Source: DASTHG01 sp035491895 (lineage in GTDB: Bacteria; Gemmatimonadota; Gemmatimonadetes; Gemmatimonadales; GWC2-71-9). Taken from it: a stretch of DNA of 64,000 nucleotides. The stretch is taken from assembly GCA_035491895.1 (NCBI GenBank), contig DATJJY010000063.1:1-64000 (forward strand), given 5' to 3'. Shown here one piece after another: positions 41,480 through 50,012 of this stretch; the stretch's first letter is position 1, and each line of letters opens with the position of its first letter. The notes below the pieces were generated by a model. It had not been told where the DNA came from. It did no database searches and worked only from the letters and a program-made list of their open reading frames with translations. Made by a program: the position numbers and the translations under genes.

Positions 41480-44251
41480 GTGACGGTCGCCCTCTGCGCA
41501 CTCGTTCTTCTTACTGGACCCCTCGCCGCCCAGACCGGCGGTGCGATCGCGGGCCGCGTGCACGATGCCGCCTCTTCGCTCAGCATCCCCGGCGCATTGG
41601 TCTCGGTCGACAATGGGCGACAGGGTGCGGCGACCGACACCGGGGGTTTCTACCGCGTGCGCGAGGTGCGCAGCGGATGGCACCGCGTCCAGATCGCCCG
41701 GATCGGGTATCGCCCGGTGGTCTACGACAGCGTCCTGGTGCGCAGCGGCGAGACGGTCACGCTGAATGTCACGCTCACGGAGCTGGCGCTGCAGGTCGAG
41801 TCGATCGCCGTGACAGCGACGCCCGACCGCGTGCTCGATCCGATGGTCCCGCAGGATCTGCAGCGCGTGACGGGTGAAGAGATCCGCAAGCTTCCCGTCA
41901 CCACCATCGCCGAGGCCGTGGCGCTGTCGGCGGGTGCGGTGGGGGAGAGCTATCGCGGCGGCCGGCTCGGCGAGCAGGCGTTCGTGCTCGACGGCATCGG
42001 CGTCAAGAACCAGCTCGACGCCTCGACCGGCTCGATCGGCCTGCGCATCCCCCCCGACATGCTCACCGAGGCATCGCTCGTCACCAACGGCTTTTCGGCC
42101 CGCTACGGACAGGCGATCTCGGGTCTCATCAACGTCGTGACCAAGGACGGCGGCGACCGCTGGGAAGGGCGCTCGGCGCTCGAGACCGATCGCCCGCTGC
42201 CGCAGGGGTGGGACCACGGCATCGACCGGCTCGTGGTGGCGGGCTCAGGCCCCCTGACGAAAGGCATCGGTGTCGTGGGGGTGCTCGACGCCGAGGGGCG
42301 GCTCGATGCCGATCCGGTGAACGCGCCGCCGCCTCCGGACGCACACGATCCCCGCAATCAGAACCCCTATCTGCTGCCGCACAACAGCGGTGAGCGCTAC
42401 GACGCCGGACTCAAGTTCACCGTCCCGCTCGGGAGCCGGCAGACGGTGCGGCTCTTCGGGCTCCAGTCGATCGATCAGCAGCTGCTGTTCGATCCGGCGT
42501 TCAAGTACGCCCCGGCGTTCGGTCCGGCGCGGCGGGTGCGCGCCTCACTCTTCACCGGTCAGATCCAGCACACCTCCGGGCCCGACGCGGTGAACCCGCT
42601 CACCGTCGATCTGCGACTGGGCTACTTTGACCGCAGCTTCTTCCGAGGCGCGCTCCAGGATCAACCGAAGCTCGAGGTCGGCGGCTTTACGTTCTCGACG
42701 TTCCGCTTCCTGGGTCAGGACCTGGCGCAGCGGATGGACACGATCGCGGCGCGCGGGGCGGTCCCCGGATTCGTCGCCCCCGATTTCAGCGACCGGTCTC
42801 CCTGGGGCGTGCCGGGCTTTTTTCTGGGCGACGGGTCGCGCGGGGAGATTTCCTGGAACCGTTTCCGCGAGCTGCGCGGCAAGCTCGACCTGACGCTCGG
42901 CGCGGGTCGGGACGCCGATTTCTACCTCGGCGGGGAAGTCGCGGGACAGCACGTCCAGACGTTCCAGCGCGTGTTCGCATACCTGCCGGTGGACAGCACC
43001 GTCCCGCCACCAACGGCGTCCGATTTCAAACCGGTGAGCGCCGCGGCGTACGCCGAGACGCAGCTGCGGGTGCAGGACCTTGCGTTCACGATCGGACTGC
43101 GCTACGACCAGTTCGACGGCCGGGTGCCGCCGGCCATCGGCGGGAAGCGGTTCGGCGCGCAGCGTTCGATCAACCCGCGTCTCGCCGTGTCGACGGTGTT
43201 GAAGGGCGCCACCTTCGTGGCCAGCTGGGGACGGTTCAGCCAGGCGCCGGACTTCCAGTATCTCGTGGATGCGGCGTTCGACGACACGACGCGCACCGGT
43301 CGCTTCCGCGAGGGCAACCCTTCGCTCGGCTTCGAGAGCGCGACGCAGTACGAGTTCTCGCTGCGCCTCAGGCCCACCGACATCACGTCGGTGCGGACCA
43401 ACCTCTACGTCAAGCGGCTCGACGGGCTGGTCGCGTCGGTGCCGCTCGGCCTCGACCCCGATTCGACGATCTTCGGCAACGCCGACTTCGGTACCGTCAA
43501 AGGGGTGGAGCTGATCTTCGAGAAGGAGATGACACACGGCTGGGCGATGCGCGTCGCGTACACGCTGCAGACGGCCACGGCGACCGCGACCAACGCATTC
43601 CAGCTGTTGCGGCGCATCCGCTTCGACACGCTCACGGGCGACACGATCAACCCGGCACGCGTCGAGTTTCCGCTCGACTACGACCGGCGCCACAGCGTGA
43701 CGGTCATCGGCCAGGCCAGAGTGAGCGACGGGGCGGGGCCTAGGGCTTTCGGGCAGTATGTCTTCGGGGGACTCGAGGCGGCGGCGATCTTCCACTTCGG
43801 GTCGGGGCTGCCGTATTCCCGCACCAACACCGGCGGGGACACGCTGATCGGGCTGCCGAACAGCGCGCGGCTGCCGCCCGAATACTCACTCGACGCGCTG
43901 CTGCGCCGTCCGATTCGCGTAATGGGCTTGAATGGCGGTGTCTACGTGGACGCGCGCAACCTCCTGAACCGCCGCAACACCGTGTCGGTACGACGCGATA
44001 CCGGGCAACCCACGCTCACGAACGCCACGTTGCAGGCGATCGCCCTTGCGGCCTATCAGGCGCATCCGGAGCCGATCCCGTACGAATCGCCGCGCTACCG
44101 GCTGTGGGCCGATCTCGACGGGAATGGATTGATCGAAGGGCAGGGAGAGCTCTTGCCGCTGTACTTCGCCGCGGCGCGCGACTTTGCGCAACCGCTATTC
44201 TATTACGGGCCGCCGCGGGTCGTGCGTCTGGGCGTGGAGCTGACCTTCTAA
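41480..44251 (+). CDS. TonB-dependent receptor with carboxypeptidase-regulatory-like domain
   Basis: Outer-membrane active transporter, about 923 aa: signal peptide (VTVALCALVLLTGPLAAQ), carboxypeptidase-regulatory-like domain (GGAIAGRVHDAASSLSIPGALVSV), plug domain (LRIPPDMLTEASLVTNGFSARYGQAISGLINVVTKDGG...), then a 22-strand-type barrel ending RVVRLGVELTF with terminal Phe. GTG at 41480 is preferred because GAGG lies just before it and the signal peptide follows at once. An ATG at 41324 is in frame but would prepend 52 residues encoded by the dispersed hairpin element. Substrate unknown; not obviously SusC type, as no SusD is present. Confidence 0.92.
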   Translation: MTVALCALVLLTGPLAAQTGGAIAGRVHDAASSLSIPGALVSVDNGRQGAATDTGGFYRVREVRSGWHRVQIARIGYRPVVYDSVLVRSGETVTLNVTLTELALQVESIAVTATPDRVLDPMVPQDLQRVTGEEIRKLPVTTIAEAVALSAGAVGESYRGGRLGEQAFVLDGIGVKNQLDASTGSIGLRIPPDMLTEASLVTNGFSARYGQAISGLINVVTKDGGDRWEGRSALETDRPLPQGWDHGIDRLVVAGSGPLTKGIGVVGVLDAEGRLDADPVNAPPPPDAHDPRNQNPYLLPHNSGERYDAGLKFTVPLGSRQTVRLFGLQSIDQQLLFDPAFKYAPAFGPARRVRASLFTGQIQHTSGPDAVNPLTVDLRLGYFDRSFFRGALQDQPKLEVGGFTFSTFRFLGQDLAQRMDTIAARGAVPGFVAPDFSDRSPWGVPGFFLGDGSRGEISWNRFRELRGKLDLTLGAGRDADFYLGGEVAGQHVQTFQRVFAYLPVDSTVPPPTASDFKPVSAAAYAETQLRVQDLAFTIGLRYDQFDGRVPPAIGGKRFGAQRSINPRLAVSTVLKGATFVASWGRFSQAPDFQYLVDAAFDDTTRTGRFREGNPSLGFESATQYEFSLRLRPTDITSVRTNLYVKRLDGLVASVPLGLDPDSTIFGNADFGTVKGVELIFEKEMTHGWAMRVAYTLQTATATATNAFQLLRRIRFDTLTGDTINPARVEFPLDYDRRHSVTVIGQARVSDGAGPRAFGQYVFGGLEAAAIFHFGSGLPYSRTNTGGDTLIGLPNSARLPPEYSLDALLRRPIRVMGLNGGVYVDARNLLNRRNTVSVRRDTGQPTLTNATLQAIALAAYQAHPEPIPYESPRYRLWADLDGNGLIEGQGELLPLYFAAARDFAQPLFYYGPPRVVRLGVELTF

Positions 44252-44643
44252 GTACCTCGCAAACCGACGCGCAGCTCGTCCCAGGCGATGCGGCCGCTCT
44301 GGATCGCATCGCGCACCGCGCGCTCTCGGGGAGTGAGAGCCGCCGCCCCGGTCTTCACCTCCAGAAACACCACCCGCTCGAGTGCGCCCGCGTCCATTCC
44401 GTCGAATACCACGAAGTCCACGGGACTCCCCAGAAAACGGGCATCCTTCGGGTTGTAGCCGAACCCCGGCAGGTACGGCACGAGCTGCTCGGAGACCTTC
44501 CCGACGGTGACCGCCAGGCTCTTTGCCACCGCATCGGCCCGAATGGCGCTCGCGTGCTTCGCGCGCCAGACGATGAACGCCAGGAGTCCGATCAGCAATC
44601 CGATCGCCAGCCCGAACGCGGCCCCGACGAGCGTGTCGATCAA
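44248..44643 (-). CDS. Membrane-anchored Holliday-junction-resolvase-like nuclease domain protein
   Basis: 131 aa: one N-terminal membrane helix (about 3-24, GAAFGLAIGLLIGLLAFIVW), then a short helical linker and the endonuclease-related domain: LPGFGYNPKDARFLGSPVDFVVFDG, VVFLEVKTG and ERAVRDAI, with the PD-(D/E)xK-like set D...EVK. The TTG at 44643 overlaps the upstream stop (TTGA), the coupling style used across this window. Its end overlaps the convergent receptor gene by 4 bp. Family members are found in many bacteria, with biochemical role unclear. Confidence 0.82.
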   Translation of the reverse strand: MIDTLVGAAFGLAIGLLIGLLAFIVWRAKHASAIRADAVAKSLAVTVGKVSEQLVPYLPGFGYNPKDARFLGSPVDFVVFDGMDAGALERVVFLEVKTGAAALTPRERAVRDAIQSGRIAWDELRVGLRGT

Positions 44644-45269
44644 GCGTGCTGCGCCCAGGACGTCTCCCCCGGCTTGTACGGCGCGCACGGATCGAACCGC
44701 GCCGGCGTTTCGAGATAACGCATCGCTTTCGTGTAGCCGATCTCCGAAGTGAAGTAGCCGAGCAGTGTCAGCTCTTTCATCATGCGGAAGTAGTGTGGTG
44801 GAGTGTCGGGCGCAGGAGCCGCATCAGTGGCCGCTGCCTGCTTGGCGGCGCGGTCGTCCATGTACGCCTTCTGCTCCTTGTCGATTTGGTCGAGCAGAGC
44901 CAGACGCTGTGCCGGCGTCACCGCCATGAATCCCGTCTTGTACAGCTGGCGGCACGCCGTGTCGAGCTGCTGCATCCCGTTGCGAAATACCTGCTGATCG
45001 CGATCGCTGTAGGTGTCCGTGACCATCAGCGCCAGAAAGGCTCCCACCTGCGCCGCCTTCGCCCCCGGAGTGGATGTTTCGGGGAGGATGGTCTCCGCGA
45101 TCTCGTCGAGATAGGTGATGTCACTGGGAGTGAAGGAGGTGGCGGCAGCAGCACGACCGGCGCTGCGGTCCCTGCCGCAGGCATCGAGCAGGGCGGTTTC
45201 CGAGACGAGCGCGATCCCGCCGAGCAGCGCGCTCACCCGCCGGATCGCTTCGCGACGATCAATACTCAT
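44640..45269 (-). CDS. Gluconate 2-dehydrogenase subunit 3-family protein
   Basis: Small partner subunit of periplasmic GMC-type dehydrogenases. 209 aa with a Tat-like N-terminus (DRREAIRRVSALLGG) and a possible lipobox (LLDACG). The subunit-3 core reads YLDEIAETILPETSTPGAKAAQVGAFL, and the C-terminal part has LLGYFTSEIGYTKAMRYLETPARF. It lies 18 bp after the GMC oxidoreductase stop, so the two form one complex; the Tat signal would carry the folded pair out. Confidence 0.92.
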   Translation of the reverse strand: MSIDRREAIRRVSALLGGIALVSETALLDACGRDRSAGRAAAATSFTPSDITYLDEIAETILPETSTPGAKAAQVGAFLALMVTDTYSDRDQQVFRNGMQQLDTACRQLYKTGFMAVTPAQRLALLDQIDKEQKAYMDDRAAKQAAATDAAPAPDTPPHYFRMMKELTLLGYFTSEIGYTKAMRYLETPARFDPCAPYKPGETSWAQHA

Positions 45270-45287
45270 TATGCCTCCGCACGACGT

Positions 45288-46973
45288 CTAGAGGTTATTG
45301 CGCTTCATCTCGTTCACGGCGTAATCCGCCGCGCGCGCGGTGAGCGCCATATAGGTCAGGGACGGATTGGGGCATGCCGTCGACACCATGCAGGAGCCAT
45401 CGGTGACGAACACGTTCTGGGCGTCCCACACCTGGTTGTGGCTGTTGAGGACTGACGTCTTCGGGTCGCGGCCCATCCGCGCCGTGCCCATCTCGTGGAT
45501 CCCCATGCCCGGGAAGTAGCCGTTGTCGTAGGTCCGGACATTCTTGACGCCGCATGCCGTGAGCGTCTCGGCCATGTCGTTCTTCATGTCATCGCGCATG
45601 AGATGCTCGTTCTCGCCGGTGGCGCAATCGATCGCGAGCACGGGCAGTCCCCACTTGTCCACCTTCGTCCTGTCGAGCGTGACTTTGTTGTCGTGATTCG
45701 GCAACATCTCGCCGAACGCGGTGCCGCCGATCGTCCATTTCCCCGGCTGCGCCGCCGTGTCCTTGTACGCCGCCCCCACCCCCAGCTCGGCCACCGCCCG
45801 CGACCAGCCTTCGCGCGACGCGCCGCCCTGGTAACCGAAGCCGCGCAGATACGGCCGCTTGTCGCCGAGCAGGTTGCGGTAGCGCGGAATGTAGAATCCG
45901 GTCGGGCGCCGCCCGAAGTAGTACTTCGCGTCGAGCCCAGGCTCCTCGATGTCGCCCGACGCGCCGGCGCGGAAATGGTGGTCCATGAGGTTGTGGCCCA
46001 GCTCCCCCGAGCTCGACCCCAGCCCCTCGGGCCAGACATCGGTCGCCGAGCGCAGCAGCAGCCAGGTCGAGTTCAACGTCGACGCGCAGAGGAAGATGAT
46101 GCGCGCCGTGTACTCGGTGGTCTTGTTGGTCATGGCGTCCATCACCCGGACGCCTGTCGCGCGCTTGTTGTCCTTGTCGTAGAGGATCTCCGTGACGATG
46201 GCGAACGGCGTGAGCGTCAGCCGGCCTGTGGCCATCGCTGCCGGCAGCGTGGAGGACTGTGTGCTGAAGTAGCCGCCGAACGGACACCCTAGCCAACAGG
46301 CGTTGCGGTACTGGCATTGGGTTCGTCCCGGCAGGGGCTTGGTGAGATTCGCCGTGCGGCCCGGGATGATGCGGCGGCGCCCGCCGAACTGCCGCTTCAG
46401 CCTTCCCGCGATGAGGTCCTCGCCGCAGTTGAGCGGCATCGCAGGTTGGAACTGGCCGTCGGGGAGCTGCGGCATTTTCTCGAGCGAGCCCGAGATGCCG
46501 GCGTGCCGCTCGGCGTGATCGTACCAGGGAGCGATGTCGGCGTAGCGAATCGGCCAGTCGACCGCGATGCCTTCTCTGAGATTCGCCTCGAAGTCGAAAT
46601 CGCTCCAGCGGTAACTCTGGCGGCCCCACATGAGCGAGCGGCCGCCCACATGGTAGCCGCGGAACCAGTCGAAGCGTTTGATCTCGGTATAGGGCGAGTC
46701 TTTGTCGGATGCCCACCAGTCGAGGTTCTTCTCGTTGAGGGGGTAGTCCCGCTTCAGCACCGGGTACGCCTCTTCCATCGCCCTCGTATGGCCGCCGCGG
46801 TGCGGGTACTCCCAGGGCGCCTTGGTCGCGTTGACGTAGTCCTTGATGTGCTCGATGTTCTTGCCCCGCTCGAGCATCAGGACCTGCAGCCCTTTCTCGG
46901 TGAGCTCCTTCGCGGCCCAGCCGCCGGAGATCCCCGATCCCACCACAATCGCGTCATATGTACGAGACTGCAC
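45288..46973 (-). CDS. GMC-family oxidoreductase (gluconate 2-dehydrogenase large-subunit type)
   Basis: FAD enzyme that oxidises a sugar or alcohol, with electrons passed on through the membrane. 561 aa. Dinucleotide site VVGSGISGGWAAKELTEKG at the N-terminus, GMC landmarks GGRSLMWGRQSYRWSDFDFE and CPFGGYFSTQSSTLPAA, and the active-site HEMGTARMG with NPSLTYMALTARAADYA at the end. The GTG at 46973 has GGAGG close upstream and starts at the FAD strand; a TTG at 47000 would add nine residues. No cytochrome subunit gene is present, so the acceptor is open. Confidence 0.92.
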   Translation of the reverse strand: MQSRTYDAIVVGSGISGGWAAKELTEKGLQVLMLERGKNIEHIKDYVNATKAPWEYPHRGGHTRAMEEAYPVLKRDYPLNEKNLDWWASDKDSPYTEIKRFDWFRGYHVGGRSLMWGRQSYRWSDFDFEANLREGIAVDWPIRYADIAPWYDHAERHAGISGSLEKMPQLPDGQFQPAMPLNCGEDLIAGRLKRQFGGRRRIIPGRTANLTKPLPGRTQCQYRNACWLGCPFGGYFSTQSSTLPAAMATGRLTLTPFAIVTEILYDKDNKRATGVRVMDAMTNKTTEYTARIIFLCASTLNSTWLLLRSATDVWPEGLGSSSGELGHNLMDHHFRAGASGDIEEPGLDAKYYFGRRPTGFYIPRYRNLLGDKRPYLRGFGYQGGASREGWSRAVAELGVGAAYKDTAAQPGKWTIGGTAFGEMLPNHDNKVTLDRTKVDKWGLPVLAIDCATGENEHLMRDDMKNDMAETLTACGVKNVRTYDNGYFPGMGIHEMGTARMGRDPKTSVLNSHNQVWDAQNVFVTDGSCMVSTACPNPSLTYMALTARAADYAVNEMKRNNL

Positions 46974-47036
46974 CGTGCCCTCCAAAGAGTTGGCACTCAA
47001 GTATGCTGCCGTTGGTCATAGTCTATCAATGCTCGT

Positions 47037-47115
47037 CGGCGAGTCCGTCTCCGGGCTCGACTCCCCAACAACCGCCCCGCCACCCCCCCGGAGTCGCCCT
47101 CCGACGGACTCGCCG
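47037..47115. terminator. 13-bp inverted repeat between the cyclase and the GMC gene
   Basis: CGGCGAGTCCGTC (47037-47049) is the exact complement of 47103-47115, with further GGGCTCGACTCC / GGAGTCGCCC pairing inside. It follows the 3' end of the minus-strand cyclase gene and precedes the GMC start, so it could end the cyclase transcript. This accounts for most of the 165-bp gap. Confidence 0.6.
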
Positions 47116-47138
47116 CCTCGCGTTGCAACGCCCGCGGT

Positions 47139-47795
47139 CTATTCGACTCGAGCGAACGCACGAACGGGGAACGACCCCATCCCGCGCACCTTCACCGGGA
47201 CGGCGAAGAACCTGAAGGCCTTGTCGGGCAGGCGCTCGAGGCCCGTGAGATGCTCGACGATCGTCACGCGGGCGCCGAGCAGGATCGTGTGGGCGGGTCT
47301 CGTGCCATCAGCGGTGTCGTCGATGTTGAGCGAATCGATCCCCACGAGCACCGCACCCTGATGCACGAGATACTCCGCAGCGTCACTCGTGACGTACGGG
47401 TTTCCCGTGCCGTAGGCGGGCGACCCCCAGTGCCGATCCCACCCGGTATGGATCAGCACCGCGCGACCCTCCACCGAAATGCCCGCGAACGCGTCGCGGT
47501 CCACGACGCGGCCCATCCCCACGCGGCGGATCACGACGCCATCGAGATCGGCGAGTGTTTCGAGCGGCAAATCGGCGAGGTCCGCGCCGTCGGCGTACCG
47601 GTGCCACGGCGCATCGACGTATGTCCCCGTGTTCGCGATCATCTCGATCTTGCCGATCTGAAATTCCGTCCCCGGGGCGTAGCGGGAATGCGATGCCGCC
47701 CGGCTCAGATGATCGCTGATGACAGGGGCAGGGAGACCGGGGTATGTCACCATCCCGGCAGCGACGACGTGACTCAAGTCGATGAGACGGCTCAC
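47139..47795 (-). CDS. Cyclase-family protein (kynurenine-formamidase-like fold)
   Basis: 218 aa metal-dependent hydrolase fold. The family signature HxGTHxDxPxH is changed to NTGTYVDAPWH, so two metal-binding histidines are Asn and Tyr; the later DTADGTRPAHTILLG segment is normal. The GTG at 47795 is supported by AAGAG just upstream. It follows the EamA exporter gene by 3 bp. Formamidase activity is doubtful given the changed ligands; substrate unknown. Confidence 0.85.
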   Translation of the reverse strand: MSRLIDLSHVVAAGMVTYPGLPAPVISDHLSRAASHSRYAPGTEFQIGKIEMIANTGTYVDAPWHRYADGADLADLPLETLADLDGVVIRRVGMGRVVDRDAFAGISVEGRAVLIHTGWDRHWGSPAYGTGNPYVTSDAAEYLVHQGAVLVGIDSLNIDDTADGTRPAHTILLGARVTIVEHLTGLERLPDKAFRFFAVPVKVRGMGSFPVRAFARVE

Positions 47796-47823
47796 CTCTT
47801 ACCTCTCACCCCTCACGCCTCTT
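47795..47823 (-). repeat. Iterated GTGAGAGG repeat, second copy
   Basis: On the minus strand this reads GAGGCGTGAGGGGTGAGAGG then TAAGAGGTGAG, nearly identical to the right arm at 33898-33926. It encodes the C-terminus of the EamA exporter (ARGVRGER and stop) and provides the ribosome site and start of the cyclase. Confidence 0.8.
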
Positions 47824-48722
47824 GCTTCTTCCAGGTAGCCTCCCGCCACGCCACCCACGACCATCACGAGTCCGAGCGTGCCGAGTGCGCTGAGCCGCTG
47901 GCCAAACAGGACGAAGGCGAGCAACGTCGCGACCACGGGCTCGATCGTCGCTGCGACCGCGGTCGGGGCGGCATCGATACGCTTGGTGGCGTTGAAGAAC
48001 AGTACGTTGGCGATCACCACGGTGCCGGCCCCGAGCAACGCGGTGTACACCCACGCTCCCGGGGTCGGCGGCGGCAGCGGCGGCCGTCTTGCCAACACAA
48101 GGACGAGCCCGAGAATGACGATGCCGCCAAGGATCTCGAGCAACAAAACGCGCATGGCCCCGTAGCGGGGAACCGCATAGCGCGCCAGCAATGTCGTGCC
48201 CACGTAGCTCAACGCGGCGAGCGCGCCGCCCAGAACGCCGGCGCGCAACGTAGTCGGAATCGCGACGCCGGCGCGGCTACCCCCCAATACAGCGAGCACC
48301 GCTCCCGCCATCACGACCACGGCCAGGACGAGACGCAACGGCGTGAGCGCTTCACCCAGTAGTGGTTTGGCCAGCAATGCCACGAGGACCGGGGCGGTGT
48401 ACAGCAGCGCCGCCGCCCCAGCGACGCCCGCGCCGGAGATCGCGAACTGGTACGCGATCTCGAACAGGGCGACGAGCGCGCCACCAAGGAGGCCCACCAG
48501 GAGCCAGCCGTTGCGGTCGATGCGGAACAGGTCAGGGCGGGCGAGGCCGTAGGCCAGAATGGCCGTGATACCGAGCACCAGGCGCCAAAACCCGATCCCC
48601 GTGAGCGCCGCGCCTTGAGAATAGAGTAGCGTCGACAGCGGCCCCGTCGTCCCCCAGATCGAGCCGGCGCCCAGGGCGCAGGCGTAGCCCGTGAGGCGTG
48701 TGCGGCGGGAGGTGGTGTTCAA
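47799..48722 (-). CDS. EamA/DMT-family exporter
   Basis: 307 aa inner-membrane protein with ten hydrophobic helices in two EamA repeats (GAGSIWGTTGPLSTLL at the first, LGGALAALSYVGTTLLARYAV at the second). Members export amino acids or small metabolites; substrate unknown. The TTG at 48722 overlaps the PhzF stop (TTGA) and gives a normal N-terminus. Its last eight residues come from an iterated repeat and are unlikely to matter for function. Confidence 0.88.
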   Translation of the reverse strand: MNTTSRRTRLTGYACALGAGSIWGTTGPLSTLLYSQGAALTGIGFWRLVLGITAILAYGLARPDLFRIDRNGWLLVGLLGGALVALFEIAYQFAISGAGVAGAAALLYTAPVLVALLAKPLLGEALTPLRLVLAVVVMAGAVLAVLGGSRAGVAIPTTLRAGVLGGALAALSYVGTTLLARYAVPRYGAMRVLLLEILGGIVILGLVLVLARRPPLPPPTPGAWVYTALLGAGTVVIANVLFFNATKRIDAAPTAVAATIEPVVATLLAFVLFGQRLSALGTLGLVMVVGGVAGGYLEEARGVRGER

Positions 48723-49525
48723 TCGGGATCGACGTCGAGGTCGCCGCGCAGCACGATGACCGCCTGGCCGGCGAGGATGACGCGCTCCCCCTTCGCCCGG
48801 ACCTTCACGATGCCGCCACGCGCCGACGCCTGGCGGCCGACCAGCTCGGCACGACCCAGCTTCGCCGCCCAGTAGGGTGCGAGCGCGCAATGCGCGGAGC
48901 CGGTCACCGGGTCTTCATCTACACCGGAGCCCGGCGCGAAGAAGCGGGAGACGAAGTCGTAGTCGGAGCCGGACGCCCGGGCGGTGACGATTACGCCGCG
49001 TACGGGGAGGCGGCGCAGCCTCGTGTGGTCGGGCGCGACGGCGAGCACCTCCGCCTCGGAGCCGACTTCGACGAGGTAATCCATACGGTTCCTTCCGATT
49101 GCGACGGCCGTGACACCGAGCGCGGGGAGGAGGTCGGGTGGCGCCCCGACCGGCGTCACCGGGACGGCGGGGAAGTCCATCGCGATCCACGACCCGTCAC
49201 GGTCCGCGGTGAGGCGGCCGCTCATCGTATCGAACCGTGCCTGGGTCCCGGCGGGGAGCAGCTGGTCCTCCCAGAGCACGTGTGCGGACGCGAGCGTCGC
49301 ATGGCCGCACAGCGCGATCTCGACCGTGGGCGTGAACCAGCGCAGCTGCCAGGCGTCGCTCGCCGATGGGCGCACCAGGAACGCCGTTTCCGAGAGATTC
49401 ATCTCGCGCGCCACGCGCTGCATCCACCCCTCGCTCGCCGGGCTGGGCAGCACGCACACCGCGGCGGGATTCCCCGCGAACGGCGTAGCGGTGAACGCGT
49501 CGACCTGCACGATGCGGACGCTCAT
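48719..49525 (-). CDS. PhzF-family isomerase/epimerase
   Basis: 268 aa with the duplicated diaminopimelate-epimerase-like fold. N-terminal QVDAFTATPFAGNPAAVC, the catalytic glutamate E46 in NLSETAFLV, LCGHATLASAHVLW and DEDPVTGSAHCALAPYW are all typical. PhzF itself isomerises a phenazine precursor, but no phenazine genes are present, so this is one of the many PhzF-like proteins with unknown substrate. First gene of the phzF-like / exporter / cyclase transcript. Confidence 0.92.
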   Translation of the reverse strand: MSVRIVQVDAFTATPFAGNPAAVCVLPSPASEGWMQRVAREMNLSETAFLVRPSASDAWQLRWFTPTVEIALCGHATLASAHVLWEDQLLPAGTQARFDTMSGRLTADRDGSWIAMDFPAVPVTPVGAPPDLLPALGVTAVAIGRNRMDYLVEVGSEAEVLAVAPDHTRLRRLPVRGVIVTARASGSDYDFVSRFFAPGSGVDEDPVTGSAHCALAPYWAAKLGRAELVGRQASARGGIVKVRAKGERVILAGQAVIVLRGDLDVDPD

Positions 49526-49598
49526 GTGGGTCCGCCTGCGGCGTGGATCCAGGATGGGAGATCCATCTCTGTAGAAGATAATGACTACGGGGCCTGAG

Positions 49599-49772
49599 CT
49601 AGCTCGTTGACGGCGCGCCGTTGCGGTGGTGTGATCCCGGCGACGAACGGTGAATGTGGCCCGGCTGGTTTCTCGGGACCGTCGGCGTGTCGTCCGCCTT
49701 CTTCTGGCACAACATCACCACGAGACACAACGTGGTGACCGGCACCCACCGATACTTCCGCCACGAACGCAT
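49599..49772 (-). CDS. Possible small exported or lipoprotein peptide
   Basis: 57 aa. The start has a strong SD (GGAGG, 8 bases before ATG 49772) and a classic n-region plus hydrophobic core, RSWRKYRWVPVTTLCLVVMLC, where the last cysteine could be lipidated. The remaining 35 residues are polar and rich in His, Pro and Ser (GHIHRSSPGSHHRNG). No family recognised. Evidence is the SD plus signal only; coding is not certain. Confidence 0.4.
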   Translation of the reverse strand: MRSWRKYRWVPVTTLCLVVMLCQKKADDTPTVPRNQPGHIHRSSPGSHHRNGAPSTS

Positions 49773-49854
49773 GCGCCCCCTCCAGGCCTGTTTCGACCAA
49801 ACCGCTCTTCGCTTCCAACTCGCTACGGGCAGTCTGACGTGGCCGACTCTCGTA

Positions 49855-49964
49855 CGGCGGCTCGAAGCCGCCGCTCGGCGCCTGCGGCGACGCGTCTTCA
49901 GACACGCTCGCAACCGCCATTTATGGCATGTCGCGTCAGCGCCGAGCGCGGACTTCAGGCCGCG
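49855..49964. repeat. Dispersed multi-hairpin element, copy 2 (inverted)
   Basis: About 110 bp. After the boundary hairpin CGGCGGCTCGAAGCCGCCG (49855-49873) comes a core GCTCGGCGCCTGCGGCGACG onward that matches the reverse complement of the copy at 41358-41469, including GCCATT(T)ATGGC and the closing GCGCCGAGC (49939-49947), then a hairpin around ACTTCAG. The rest of the 240-bp stretch 49773-50012 holds no gene I can support. Confidence 0.85.
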
Positions 49965-50012
49965 AACAAACCGCACCGACCTTGGTCAGGCTTTCCCAGG
50001 AGACCTGTCTGA

